A stretch of 6,820 nt of DNA, from the NCBI GenBank assembly GCA_904501955.1, contig CAJGCY010000138.1, positions 1 to 6,820 on the forward strand. Reading direction: 5' to 3'. The notes under the pieces are model-generated. The model was not told the DNA's origin. It searched no databases and saw only the letters and a list, made by a program, of their open reading frames with translations. Shown piece after piece: positions 1 through 4,820 of this stretch (positions within the stretch are counted from its first letter, which is position 1; the number at the start of each line of letters is the position of its first letter). The position numbers were made by a program, and so were the translations under genes. This DNA comes from an uncultured Akkermansia sp. GTDB lineage: Bacteria > Verrucomicrobiota > Verrucomicrobiia > Verrucomicrobiales > Akkermansiaceae.

Positions 1-84
1 AGCATTTGTTTTGTGGTCGATACAGCAATTTAAGCCACGCATTCTGTCACCACAGGTTCCCTGGGTTCCATTTAAATTTCTTAC

Positions 85-128
85 CCTAACAGGGGTTCCG
101 CGGCTTCGCCGCTCCACCCCTGCCTAAC
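85..128. repeat. Hairpin flanked by CCTAAC direct repeats
   Basis: CAGGGGT (90-96) pairs with ACCCCTG (116-122). After a symmetric TCC/TCC internal loop, GCGGC (100-104) pairs with GCCGC (108-112) across a TTC loop. The structure is bracketed by direct copies of CCTAAC at 85-90 and 123-128. No T-run follows on either strand, so it is a poor candidate for an intrinsic terminator. The structure, together with the hairpins just to its right, looks like a dispersed intergenic palindromic element; that reading is inference. The leftmost 84 bases hold no gene I can see, only an ATTTAAAT palindrome (70-77) and GGTTCC at 55-60 and 64-69, with a third copy at 94-99 inside the hairpin. Confidence 0.6.
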
Positions 129-135
129 GTCCGTC

Positions 136-152
136 GCCCCGCGTTGCGGGGC
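136..152. repeat. GC-rich perfect hairpin
   Basis: GCCCCGC (136-142) and GCGGGGC (146-152) are exact reverse complements around a GTT loop. No T-run follows on either strand. It sits in the same cluster as the neighbouring hairpin and is probably part of the same composite element. Confidence 0.6.
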
Positions 153-154
153 TT

Positions 155-186
155 CAAATTCCGCTCGCTTCGCTCGCCAAATTCCG
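155..186. repeat. Direct repeat CAAATTCCG around CGCTCGC doublet
   Basis: CAAATTCCG occurs at 155-163 and 178-186. Between and overlapping these copies, CGCTCGC is repeated at 162-168 and 171-177, separated by TT. This forms the right part of the repeat cluster downstream of the ankyrin gene. Confidence 0.6.
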
Positions 187-196
187 ATTTATCGGA
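183..196. repeat. Short palindrome TCCGAT-TT-ATCGGA
   Basis: TCCGAT (183-188) and ATCGGA (191-196) are inverted repeats. It is the first palindrome met downstream of the ankyrin stop codon (222-224) on the minus strand, and is followed there by ATTTGG. It could contribute to transcript 3'-end formation, but the stem is weak and the T-tract is only three bases. Confidence 0.4.
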
Positions 197-221
197 CACA
201 GATGACTTATTAGAAGTTTCC

Positions 222-920
222 TTAAAGAAGTTTTTTCATGTTGTCCAATTCATAACAACGAGCTACCTCATAAGCCGCCGTTACCGACGCATCATCAGGG
301 CAACAGCTTAAAATAGCAAGCACCATTTCCTTATCGGCATAACGCACAGCCTGCTCCAAGGCTGATACCCCATTGCGACCTCGTGCATTGACGTCGGCGC
401 CGGCATCCAATGCATCATACATCCCCTTAACATCACGCTCCACCACCGCATGCAGAAATCGATAGTCTGGAGCCGAAAGCTCGGGCATATCCTCGCAATC
501 CAGAATCAATTTCCAATGGGCACCGCTTTGCTCGAGAAACTCCATGCAGGCTTTAGACTCTTCATCTTGGTGAATATATTCATAATGAATATACGAATGT
601 TCCAACGGAGTCTCGCCGTCACAAATCACATTCACATGCGCCCCCGCTGCCACCAGCAGCTTCATCGCCTCCAAGTTATCGCCGATGGACGCATCCCACA
701 GAGGGGTCCCGCCTTCGTTATCTCTGGCGTTCACATCTGCCCCGAGCTCAATCAATAACTGCACCATGGCAGTGCTTCCATTACAGGCTGCGTCAAAAAG
801 GACGGTTTCACCGAAATTATCACGCAGATTCACATCCACCCCCTGCTCCAGCAAGGCGCGTACCTTTTCCTCATCTCCGGCGGAGACGGCTGCCGACAAT
901 GCTGTAAAATCAGGGTTCAT
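222..920 (-). CDS. Ankyrin-repeat protein
   Basis: A 232-residue protein with clear ankyrin repeats, which are helix-turn-helix modules used for protein binding; the partner cannot be told from sequence. Repeat-like blocks lie at about residues 5-36, 38-69 and 71-98, each with the LL...GADVN-type ending (GVDVN 27-31, GADVN 60-64, GAHVN 93-97). A more divergent block around 104-135 has an irregular Tyr/His/Glu-rich insertion (110-122), and another lies at about 153-185 (GADVN 174-178). There is no signal peptide or membrane segment, so a cytoplasmic location is likely. The ATG start is preceded by no Shine-Dalgarno but by a promoter-like sequence. The protein stops at ...NMKKLL in the middle of what should be a repeat helix, right beside a repeat cluster, which hints at C-terminal truncation. 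The gene reads visibly more AT-rich than its neighbours. Family confidence is high, function unknown. Confidence 0.9.
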   Translation of the reverse strand: MNPDFTALSAAVSAGDEEKVRALLEQGVDVNLRDNFGETVLFDAACNGSTAMVQLLIELGADVNARDNEGGTPLWDASIGDNLEAMKLLVAAGAHVNVICDGETPLEHSYIHYEYIHQDEESKACMEFLEQSGAHWKLILDCEDMPELSAPDYRFLHAVVERDVKGMYDALDAGADVNARGRNGVSALEQAVRYADKEMVLAILSCCPDDASVTAAYEVARCYELDNMKKLL

Positions 921-948
921 TTGATAATTGAATGTTTTTTATGCCGGC

Positions 949-977
949 ATGGTAGCATAATCCCCCAAATGGGTCAA
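949..977 (-). promoter_or_regulatory. Predicted sigma70 promoter of the ankyrin gene
   Basis: On the minus strand TTGACC (972-977) and TACCAT (949-954) are separated by exactly 17 bases. The expected transcription start is near 942, giving a leader of about 20 nt to the ATG at 920. The perfect palindrome ATGCCGGCAT (941-950) covers the expected start site and touches the -10 box, so it could be an operator. Inferred from spacing and consensus only. Confidence 0.5.
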
Positions 978-1016
978 GGCGGAAAAAGAACGATTGCCGG
1001 GGGCGCAAGTTTCCAC

Positions 1017-1045
1017 TTGTCATACCGTGCCCTGCGGACTATAAT
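1017..1045 (+). promoter_or_regulatory. Near-consensus sigma70 promoter abutting start codon
   Basis: TTGTCA (1017-1022, 5 of 6 consensus) and a perfect TATAAT (1040-1045) are separated by 17 bases. Transcription would begin near 1052, three bases before the first ATG of the reductase gene (1055) and nine before the second in-frame ATG (1061). An inverted repeat, CAAGT-TTCC-ACTTG (1006-1019), overlaps the left edge of the -35 box and could bind a regulator. The GGAGG at 1046-1050 would fall upstream of the predicted transcript, so promoter and ribosome site conflict unless the real start site is farther upstream. Confidence 0.6.
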
Positions 1046-1054
1046 GGAGGGGAA

Positions 1055-1993
1055 ATGAAGATGCTGGTATTCGGAGGTAGTGGCAGGACGGGGCAGGTGA
1101 TGTGCCGTGCTGCGGAAGCTGCGGGGTGGCAGGTGCTTGCCCCGGCGCATGCCGAGTGTGATTTGGAGAATGCGCAGGCAGTGGGGGAGACCGTGCTGCA
1201 CTCTGCGGCGGATGCCGTGGTGAACTGTGCTGCCATCAGCGGGCTGGAGGCGTGTTTGGATGACCCGCTGCGAGCCCATGTGACGAATGCCCTTGCCCCG
1301 GCGACCATGGCGCTGGCTTGCCGCCATACGGGCGCGCGGTTTGTGCATTTATCCACAGATTACGTGTTGGATGGCCGTAAAGCCGGCTTGCGGGCGGAGA
1401 ATGCCAAATGCAAACCGCTGAGTGTGTATGGAGAGAGTAAGCGCGAGGGGGAGTTGCAGGTGGCGGAGGCGCTGAGCTCGGCTTTGATTTTACGTGTTTC
1501 TTGGGTGTGCGGTAATCCGCTCAAGCCTTCTTTTGTGGAGGGCACTCTGGCAAAAGCGCTTCGCGGGGAACCCTTGGCTGCCATTGCGGACAAATATTCG
1601 CTGCCGACGGATGCGGAGGATATAGCCCGCTCAGTGTTGCAGTTGCTGCCGACGCAGGAGCGCGGCATATTCCATGTGTGTGCCACGGGGGAGCCCATCA
1701 GCTGGCATGGCTGTGCGCAGTTGGCTCTGCAATATGCGGTGGAGTATGGTGCATTGCCTGCCATGCCTGAGCTACAGGCACAGCGCCTGAAAGATGCCTC
1801 CTTTTTCCGTGAGGTGCGCCCGCAACACACCGCCATGAGCAATGCCCGCTTGCTGGCCGCCGGCGTGCAGATGCCTACCGCTGCGGAAACGCTGCGCGCC
1901 GTAACGCAAAGATTCCTATCCGCCACGGTGGGGGGGATAGGAATCCGCTCAAAATATCCGGGAGTGGTGAATCAGATGATTTTTTCTACATAG
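1055..1993 (+). CDS. RmlD-like SDR family NAD(P)-dependent sugar-nucleotide reductase
   Basis: 312 residues with the extended-SDR fold of the dTDP-4-dehydrorhamnose reductase family (RmlD/RfbD), cytoplasmic. Visible motifs are the nucleotide-binding GGSGRTG (7-13), D36 after the second strand, NCAA (57-60), STDYVLDG (100-107, catalytic Ser/Thr strand), the Y125-x3-K129 catalytic pair in YGESK, and a C-terminal RPQHTAMS segment matching the family's RPxxS motif. There are no rhamnose-pathway neighbours, so true dTDP-rhamnose synthesis is unproven; a MAT2B-like or other SDR role is possible. GGAGG at 1046-1050 precedes the ATG; the second ATG (1061) has the better spacing and would remove only Met-Lys. 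Homology appears to end near residue 289 (RFLSA). The last 20 or so residues read through a hairpin and a 7-G run into antisense of the convergent gene and look non-native. Confidence 0.85.
   Translation: MKMLVFGGSGRTGQVMCRAAEAAGWQVLAPAHAECDLENAQAVGETVLHSAADAVVNCAAISGLEACLDDPLRAHVTNALAPATMALACRHTGARFVHLSTDYVLDGRKAGLRAENAKCKPLSVYGESKREGELQVAEALSSALILRVSWVCGNPLKPSFVEGTLAKALRGEPLAAIADKYSLPTDAEDIARSVLQLLPTQERGIFHVCATGEPISWHGCAQLALQYAVEYGALPAMPELQAQRLKDASFFREVRPQHTAMSNARLLAAGVQMPTAAETLRAVTQRFLSATVGGIGIRSKYPGVVNQMIFST
1911..1945 (-). terminator. Strong hairpin, candidate terminator of the SPFH/NfeD unit
   Basis: GATTCCTATCC (1911-1921) and GGATAGGAATC (1935-1945) form a perfect 11-bp stem. On the minus strand the hairpin lies 26 bases past the NfeD stop codon and is followed by TTTG, so it fits a terminator of the minus-strand unit, with a short T-tract. 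On the plus strand it is followed by CGCTCAAAA, which does not fit a terminator. It lies inside the annotated 3' end of the convergent reductase gene. Confidence 0.55.
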
Positions 1994-2463
1994 GCAACGC
2001 CATTTTTGAAATCAGTGATGCGCACGCGCTCACCGTCCGTAACCCACTTGTGGTCACGCTCCGAGATGGGGAAGATTTGGTCTTCTATTTTAATGAAGCG
2101 AGAATCCGGGGTGCTGCAAATGTGACCGCACTTGCCGGGCAGGGTTTCGCCGAGGTGGTCTTTGGGCGCCGCCGCTTTGATGAACTTGTTGATGGTGCGG
2201 CGAATCAGCAGCTTCCAGAAGACGTAGTAGAACAGCGTCCACAGGAAAAGGAAGGTGATGAAGGTGAGGGCGGACCACTCCGTCGGGGGATTGAGTAACA
2301 CGGTGCCCCACCAGGCGAAAACGCCCATGGCCAGCAGGGTGAGCAAATCTGTGTCGAAGAAGATGATGTCCACCACCAGCAGGGTGATGCCGATGGCGAG
2401 CATCCAGTTCAACACGGATTGCTCCGTGAACCACAACAAATCAATTGCGCAGGTTACGTCCAT
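1972..2463 (-). CDS. NfeD-like membrane protein, partner of the SPFH protein
   Basis: 163 residues in the short (YbbK-type) NfeD family. Three hydrophobic segments are visible at about 18-36, 39-57 and 65-86, followed by basic residues RR (88-89). A soluble C-terminal region at about 105-162 (GETLPGKCG...VRITDFKNGVAYVEKI) has the strand pattern of the NfeD OB-fold domain. Proteins of this family are encoded next to SPFH/stomatin proteins and are thought to act with them in membrane microdomains; the exact role is not settled. The start is fixed by a TAATG overlap with the upstream SPFH gene, which implies translational coupling and a shared mRNA. Its 3' end overlaps the convergent reductase gene by 22 nt. 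The family assignment rests on topology, the C-terminal pattern and the neighbour. Confidence 0.85.
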   Translation of the reverse strand: MDVTCAIDLLWFTEQSVLNWMLAIGITLLVVDIIFFDTDLLTLLAMGVFAWWGTVLLNPPTEWSALTFITFLFLWTLFYYVFWKLLIRRTINKFIKAAAPKDHLGETLPGKCGHICSTPDSRFIKIEDQIFPISERDHKWVTDGERVRITDFKNGVAYVEKII

Positions 2464-3260
2464 TATTCCCCTTCTTTGATGTTAATCATGGCCGGTACGT
2501 TGGCCGGCAGGTACACCTTGGAGGCATCGTTCTTGGTGATGGTGGCGTAGCCCTCCAGCGTCTGGCGGTTGATGAGCGCTTTCATCGCCCCGTCTGCACC
2601 CAGCGTTTGTGCCAGAGCATTGACGTAAGCGGCGTCCGCCTCCGCGATGAGTCGCATGGCTTCCTTGGCACCCTCTGCGCGCATGATGGCGGCGTCGCGC
2701 TCTGCTTGAGCATTGAGACGCAGTGCACGGCTGATACGCTCCGCCTTCATCTGCTCCAACATGGCCTTTTGGGTTTCCTTGTCCGCTGTGAGCTCTTGGA
2801 TTTCAACGGACGTGATGCTCAAGCCCCAGCGGGTTGCCGTGGTGGCGATGGAGAGGACGATTTTTTCCGACAGCTCGGAGCGGGAGCTCAGCAATTCATC
2901 CAGATTACGGCTGCCGATGATGGAGCGTACTTCATTGAGCACCAGCTCTGTGAGAGATTTGTGCAGGTTTTCTACCTCATACAGCGCCTTGATGGGGTCG
3001 GTGATGCGCCAGCGGATGATGCAGGAGATATCGACCGTGGCGTTATCTTTGGTGACGCATTGGCGCGGTGCGGTGTCGAGAATTTGCTCCGTCAGCTCAA
3101 TGAACTTTCCTTTTTTGTGGGTGCGCTCCCAGTGGTCCACTCGCTTGGGCTTTTGCAGGAAGGGGATGCGCATGTGCAGGCCGCTGGTTTTGACAGATAC
3201 CGGCTTGCCGAACATTTCCAGAACGACGCAGTGATTTTGCGGTACGGTGAAGATGAACAT
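2463..3260 (-). CDS. SPFH/band-7 (stomatin-like) protein without a membrane anchor
   Basis: 265 residues. The band-7 domain starts almost at residue 1 (VPQNHCVVLEMFGKP 6-20, then SGLHMRIPF 26-34). It continues through VTKDNATVDISCIIRWRITDP (69-89), the NLHKSLTELVLNEVRSIIGSRNLDELLSSR helix region (98-127) and WGLSITSVEIQEL (145-157). A charged Ala/Glu/Arg-rich coiled-coil follows to about 215 (AERISRALRLNAQAERDAAIMRAEGAKEAM...). SPFH proteins oligomerise on membranes and organise microdomains or proteases. Stomatin-type members usually begin with an N-terminal membrane segment; this one lacks it, and the in-frame upstream sequence reaches a TAG with no ATG, GTG or TTG, so the missing anchor is not a start-choice error. 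Membrane recruitment may depend on the coupled NfeD-like protein. There is no Shine-Dalgarno before the ATG. Confidence 0.92.
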   Translation of the reverse strand: MFIFTVPQNHCVVLEMFGKPVSVKTSGLHMRIPFLQKPKRVDHWERTHKKGKFIELTEQILDTAPRQCVTKDNATVDISCIIRWRITDPIKALYEVENLHKSLTELVLNEVRSIIGSRNLDELLSSRSELSEKIVLSIATTATRWGLSITSVEIQELTADKETQKAMLEQMKAERISRALRLNAQAERDAAIMRAEGAKEAMRLIAEADAAYVNALAQTLGADGAMKALINRQTLEGYATITKNDASKVYLPANVPAMINIKEGE

Positions 3261-3355
3261 GGTTGCTGTTTGTGTGAGTTGAAAGATGTATGGTGGGGTG
3301 TCAGCCCGGCTTTTCTACCTATTAGACGTGCGAATGAGGCGTTTTGTTCACTGAA

Positions 3356-3383
3356 ACTATACGCTTTTTTGTTTTGCTTGCAA
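3356..3383 (-). promoter_or_regulatory. Predicted promoter of the SPFH/NfeD operon
   Basis: On the minus strand TATAGT (plus-strand ACTATA, 3356-3361) lies 16 bases after TTGCAA (3378-3383). The expected start near 3349 gives a leader of about 90 nt. The -35 box is the centre of the perfect palindrome at 3372-3389, so a protein bound there would block the polymerase. The -35 match is only moderate. Confidence 0.45.
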
Positions 3384-3389
3384 GCAAAA
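3372..3389. repeat. 18-bp perfect palindrome, candidate operator
   Basis: TTTTGCTTG (3372-3380) is followed directly by its reverse complement CAAGCAAAA (3381-3389). As RNA it would be a poor hairpin because there is no loop, so a DNA-binding site for a symmetric dimer is the more natural reading. The same left arm, TTTTGCTTG, occurs at the promoter of the next minus-strand gene (3852-3860). Confidence 0.5.
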
Positions 3390-3409
3390 TATCGAGCCCT
3401 GGGCCCGAT
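3386..3409 (-). terminator. Candidate intrinsic terminator of the small unknown gene
   Basis: Downstream of the stop codon at 3419, minus-strand ATCGGGCCC (3409-3401) can pair with GGGCTCGAT (3399-3391), with one G-U wobble and a very tight loop that would open to about three to five bases. It is followed by ATTTT (3390-3386). A GC-rich stem with a short U-tract fits a rho-independent terminator. The T-tract overlaps the palindrome at the next promoter. Confidence 0.5.
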
Positions 3410-3418
3410 GCTGTGCTT

Positions 3419-3802
3419 TTAATAACTGCAAATCAGGTTTTCTGCGCCTTCTTCATCGTCTTCCGGGACTTCTTTGGCATCCAACCACCAGCGGAAAAAG
3501 TAGTGGACGTGTTTTTTGGGGTAAATGAAGGTGATGTGGATGGTTTGCACGTCTTTCATCCAATCAATTTTCATATCATGCGCTTTTGGCTCCATGTCCT
3601 TGGAGTTTCGGAAGACCTCTGCTAAATGCTTCATGATGACGTCATCCGAATCATATTCCGGGGTGACGCCTCCCACCCCGAAGCGGATGCCTTTGGGGAA
3701 CTTCAGTTTTTGTGTGGTGACTTTATCTGTACCGGGGATGGTGATGTGCTTGTAAGACTTCCACGTTTCGGTGATGTACTTCTTGGGGTAAAGCGGGGGC
3801 AT
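3419..3802 (-). CDS. Small hypothetical protein, 127 aa
   Basis: Not recognised. With the start at 3802 the protein is 127 residues, with no signal peptide or membrane helix. It is rich in Lys and aromatics, with KFPKGIRFGVGGVTPEYDSDD (34-54), an amphipathic helix-like DDVIMKHLAEVFRNS (53-67), a strand-like VQTIHITFIYPKKHVHYFFRWW (85-106) and an acidic tail (EVPEDDEEGAEN, 111-122). Its organisation suggests a small alpha/beta domain. An upstream ATG at 3970 would add 56 residues, but that stretch overlaps the 3' end of tyrA and contains the promoter at 3840-3868, so 3802 is preferred. There is no Shine-Dalgarno. A terminator-like hairpin follows, so it may be a single-gene unit. Confidence 0.75.
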   Translation of the reverse strand: MPPLYPKKYITETWKSYKHITIPGTDKVTTQKLKFPKGIRFGVGGVTPEYDSDDVIMKHLAEVFRNSKDMEPKAHDMKIDWMKDVQTIHITFIYPKKHVHYFFRWWLDAKEVPEDDEEGAENLICSY

Positions 3803-3839
3803 AGCGTAAAGAATATGGGTAGAGGGTGGGTGCAGGGAC

Positions 3840-3868
3840 ACTATACACCTATTTTGCTTGAAAATCAA
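3840..3868 (-). promoter_or_regulatory. Predicted promoter of the 127-aa gene
   Basis: Minus-strand TTGATT (plus-strand AATCAA, 3863-3868) and TATAGT (plus-strand ACTATA, 3840-3845) are 17 bases apart. The expected start near 3833 gives a leader of about 31 nt to the ATG at 3802. The -35 box lies inside the GCTTG/CAAGC inverted repeat at 3852-3874. Confidence 0.5.
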
Positions 3869-3874
3869 GCGAAA
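3852..3874. repeat. Inverted repeat, candidate operator shared with the SPFH promoter
   Basis: TTTTGCTTG (3852-3860), a 5-base AAAAT spacer, then CAAGCGAAA (3866-3874), which is the reverse complement with one mismatch. It overlaps the -35 region of the predicted promoter. The left arm is identical to the palindrome at 3372-3380, and both lie a few bases from an ACTATAC -10 motif. Confidence 0.45.
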
Positions 3875-3915
3875 TGTCGGAAAAAAGCGAAAATCTACCC
3901 AGGGAGTGGGGGAGA

Positions 3916-4794
3916 TTATTGATCTAAGCGGAGGATGAGCTCGCGGGTGGTTTTTGCTTCCTCCAGCCAAGCTTGCACTCCTGCCTTGTTTTGGCTTTCG
4001 AGGAGGTCAACGAGTCGGTGTAGGTCATCCACGCAGTTGTGCAACACCTCGCGCACGGCAACATCGTTTTCCCACAAGATGTCCGCCCACATGCCGGCAG
4101 CCCCGGAGCACACGCGCGTGGTGTCCCGGAAGCCGGATGAGGCGAGGCGTTGCAAATCCGCCGTGTCCACATCGCCCGGGGTGGAGTTGCGCGCGCCCAG
4201 CGCTGCCATGATGTGGGGCATGTGTGAGATGCGGGCCACGGTGCGGTCATGGTGGGCGGGGCTCATTCTGTAGGTGCTGCACCCCAGCGCTTGCCAAAAG
4301 CGCTCAAGCCTGAGTTGGTAGGAATCCGGCACGCCGTGTGGGTTAGTGGTGACGACGGTAGCCCCTTGCAGGAGGCCGGGGTATGCGTGCTCAAAGCCTT
4401 GTTTTTCCGCCCCTGCCATGGGGTGAGAGCCGATGAAGAGTCGCTTGCGATCCGTGAGCATGCTGCCGGTGGTGCGGTGCACGTACGCCTTCACGGAGCC
4501 GATGTCCGTCACCAAGGCATCTTTGCGGATGGCGGAGAGGATGCTGCGTGAGAGCTCCTCAAATGCGCCGATGGGGGTGGCGAGGATGATGAGGTCTGCG
4601 CCCTCCACGGCCTGTTTGGCATCGCGGTAAGTATGTGTGATGCCCTTTGCCTGTGCCAGGGTGAGGGGGTCCTCACGCCTGGCCCAGAGGCGTAATTCGC
4701 ATGCAGGCAGCTTTTCATGCACGGCCAAGGCGATGGAGCCCCCGAGAAGTCCGGGGCCCAGAATAGCGACAGTGTTGAAAGGCAGCTCTTGCAT
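3916..4794 (-). CDS. tyrA: Prephenate/arogenate dehydrogenase (TyrA)
   Basis: 292 residues, the usual length of the monofunctional TyrA family. It oxidatively decarboxylates prephenate to 4-hydroxyphenylpyruvate, or arogenate to tyrosine, in the cytoplasm. Motifs in order: Rossmann GPGLLGGS (13-20), ATPI (72-75), DIGSVK (97-102), GSHPMAGAEKQGFEHA (122-137), HHDRTVARISHMPH (181-194, with the family's catalytic-site histidines), and GFRDTTR...MWADI (221-239). After the second strand the sequence is WARRE (37-41): no acidic residue at the usual NAD-selecting position and two arginines, which suggests NADP preference (inference). There is no chorismate mutase or ACT domain. It starts 17 nt after the lipoprotein gene and so is likely cotranscribed with it; no Shine-Dalgarno is visible. 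Prephenate and arogenate cannot be distinguished here. Confidence 0.93.
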   Translation of the reverse strand: MQELPFNTVAILGPGLLGGSIALAVHEKLPACELRLWARREDPLTLAQAKGITHTYRDAKQAVEGADLIILATPIGAFEELSRSILSAIRKDALVTDIGSVKAYVHRTTGSMLTDRKRLFIGSHPMAGAEKQGFEHAYPGLLQGATVVTTNPHGVPDSYQLRLERFWQALGCSTYRMSPAHHDRTVARISHMPHIMAALGARNSTPGDVDTADLQRLASSGFRDTTRVCSGAAGMWADILWENDVAVREVLHNCVDDLHRLVDLLESQNKAGVQAWLEEAKTTRELILRLDQ

Positions 4795-4801
4795 GGGCGG
4801 G

Positions 4802-4820
4802 GTGCCGGTGTTTACGGCAC
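4802..4820 (-). promoter_or_regulatory. Intercistronic hairpin over the lipoprotein stop codon
   Basis: On the minus strand GTGCCG (4820-4815) pairs with CGGCAC (4807-4802) across a 7-base loop that contains the lipoprotein TAA stop (4814-4812). The hairpin ends seven bases before the tyrA ATG. No T-run follows, so it is not a terminator. It could influence coupling, mRNA processing or access of ribosomes to tyrA. Confidence 0.35.

Noticed and set aside
85..152. Integron attC-like site
   Set aside because: GCCTAAC at 122-128 matches the RYYYAAC core, but there is no properly placed inverse GTTRRRY partner; the two CCTAAC copies are direct, not inverted.
1..221. CRISPR array or tRNA in the left non-coding region
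   Set aside because: The repeats are too short and irregular for CRISPR, and no cloverleaf or T-arm motif could be assembled.
1360..1926. 188-codon minus-strand frame
   Set aside because: Shadow of the reductase gene; Ser/Ala/Arg-rich with no domain signal, while the plus strand carries the SDR motifs.
2445..3422. 325-codon open frame on the plus strand
   Set aside because: Antisense to the SPFH gene and its promoter; Asp/Gly/Arg-rich shadow translation with no recognisable domain.
3803..3970. Longer N-terminus of the 127-aa protein (start at 3970)
   Set aside because: It overlaps the tyrA coding end, includes the promoter and inverted repeat, and reads as low-quality Pro/Phe-rich sequence.
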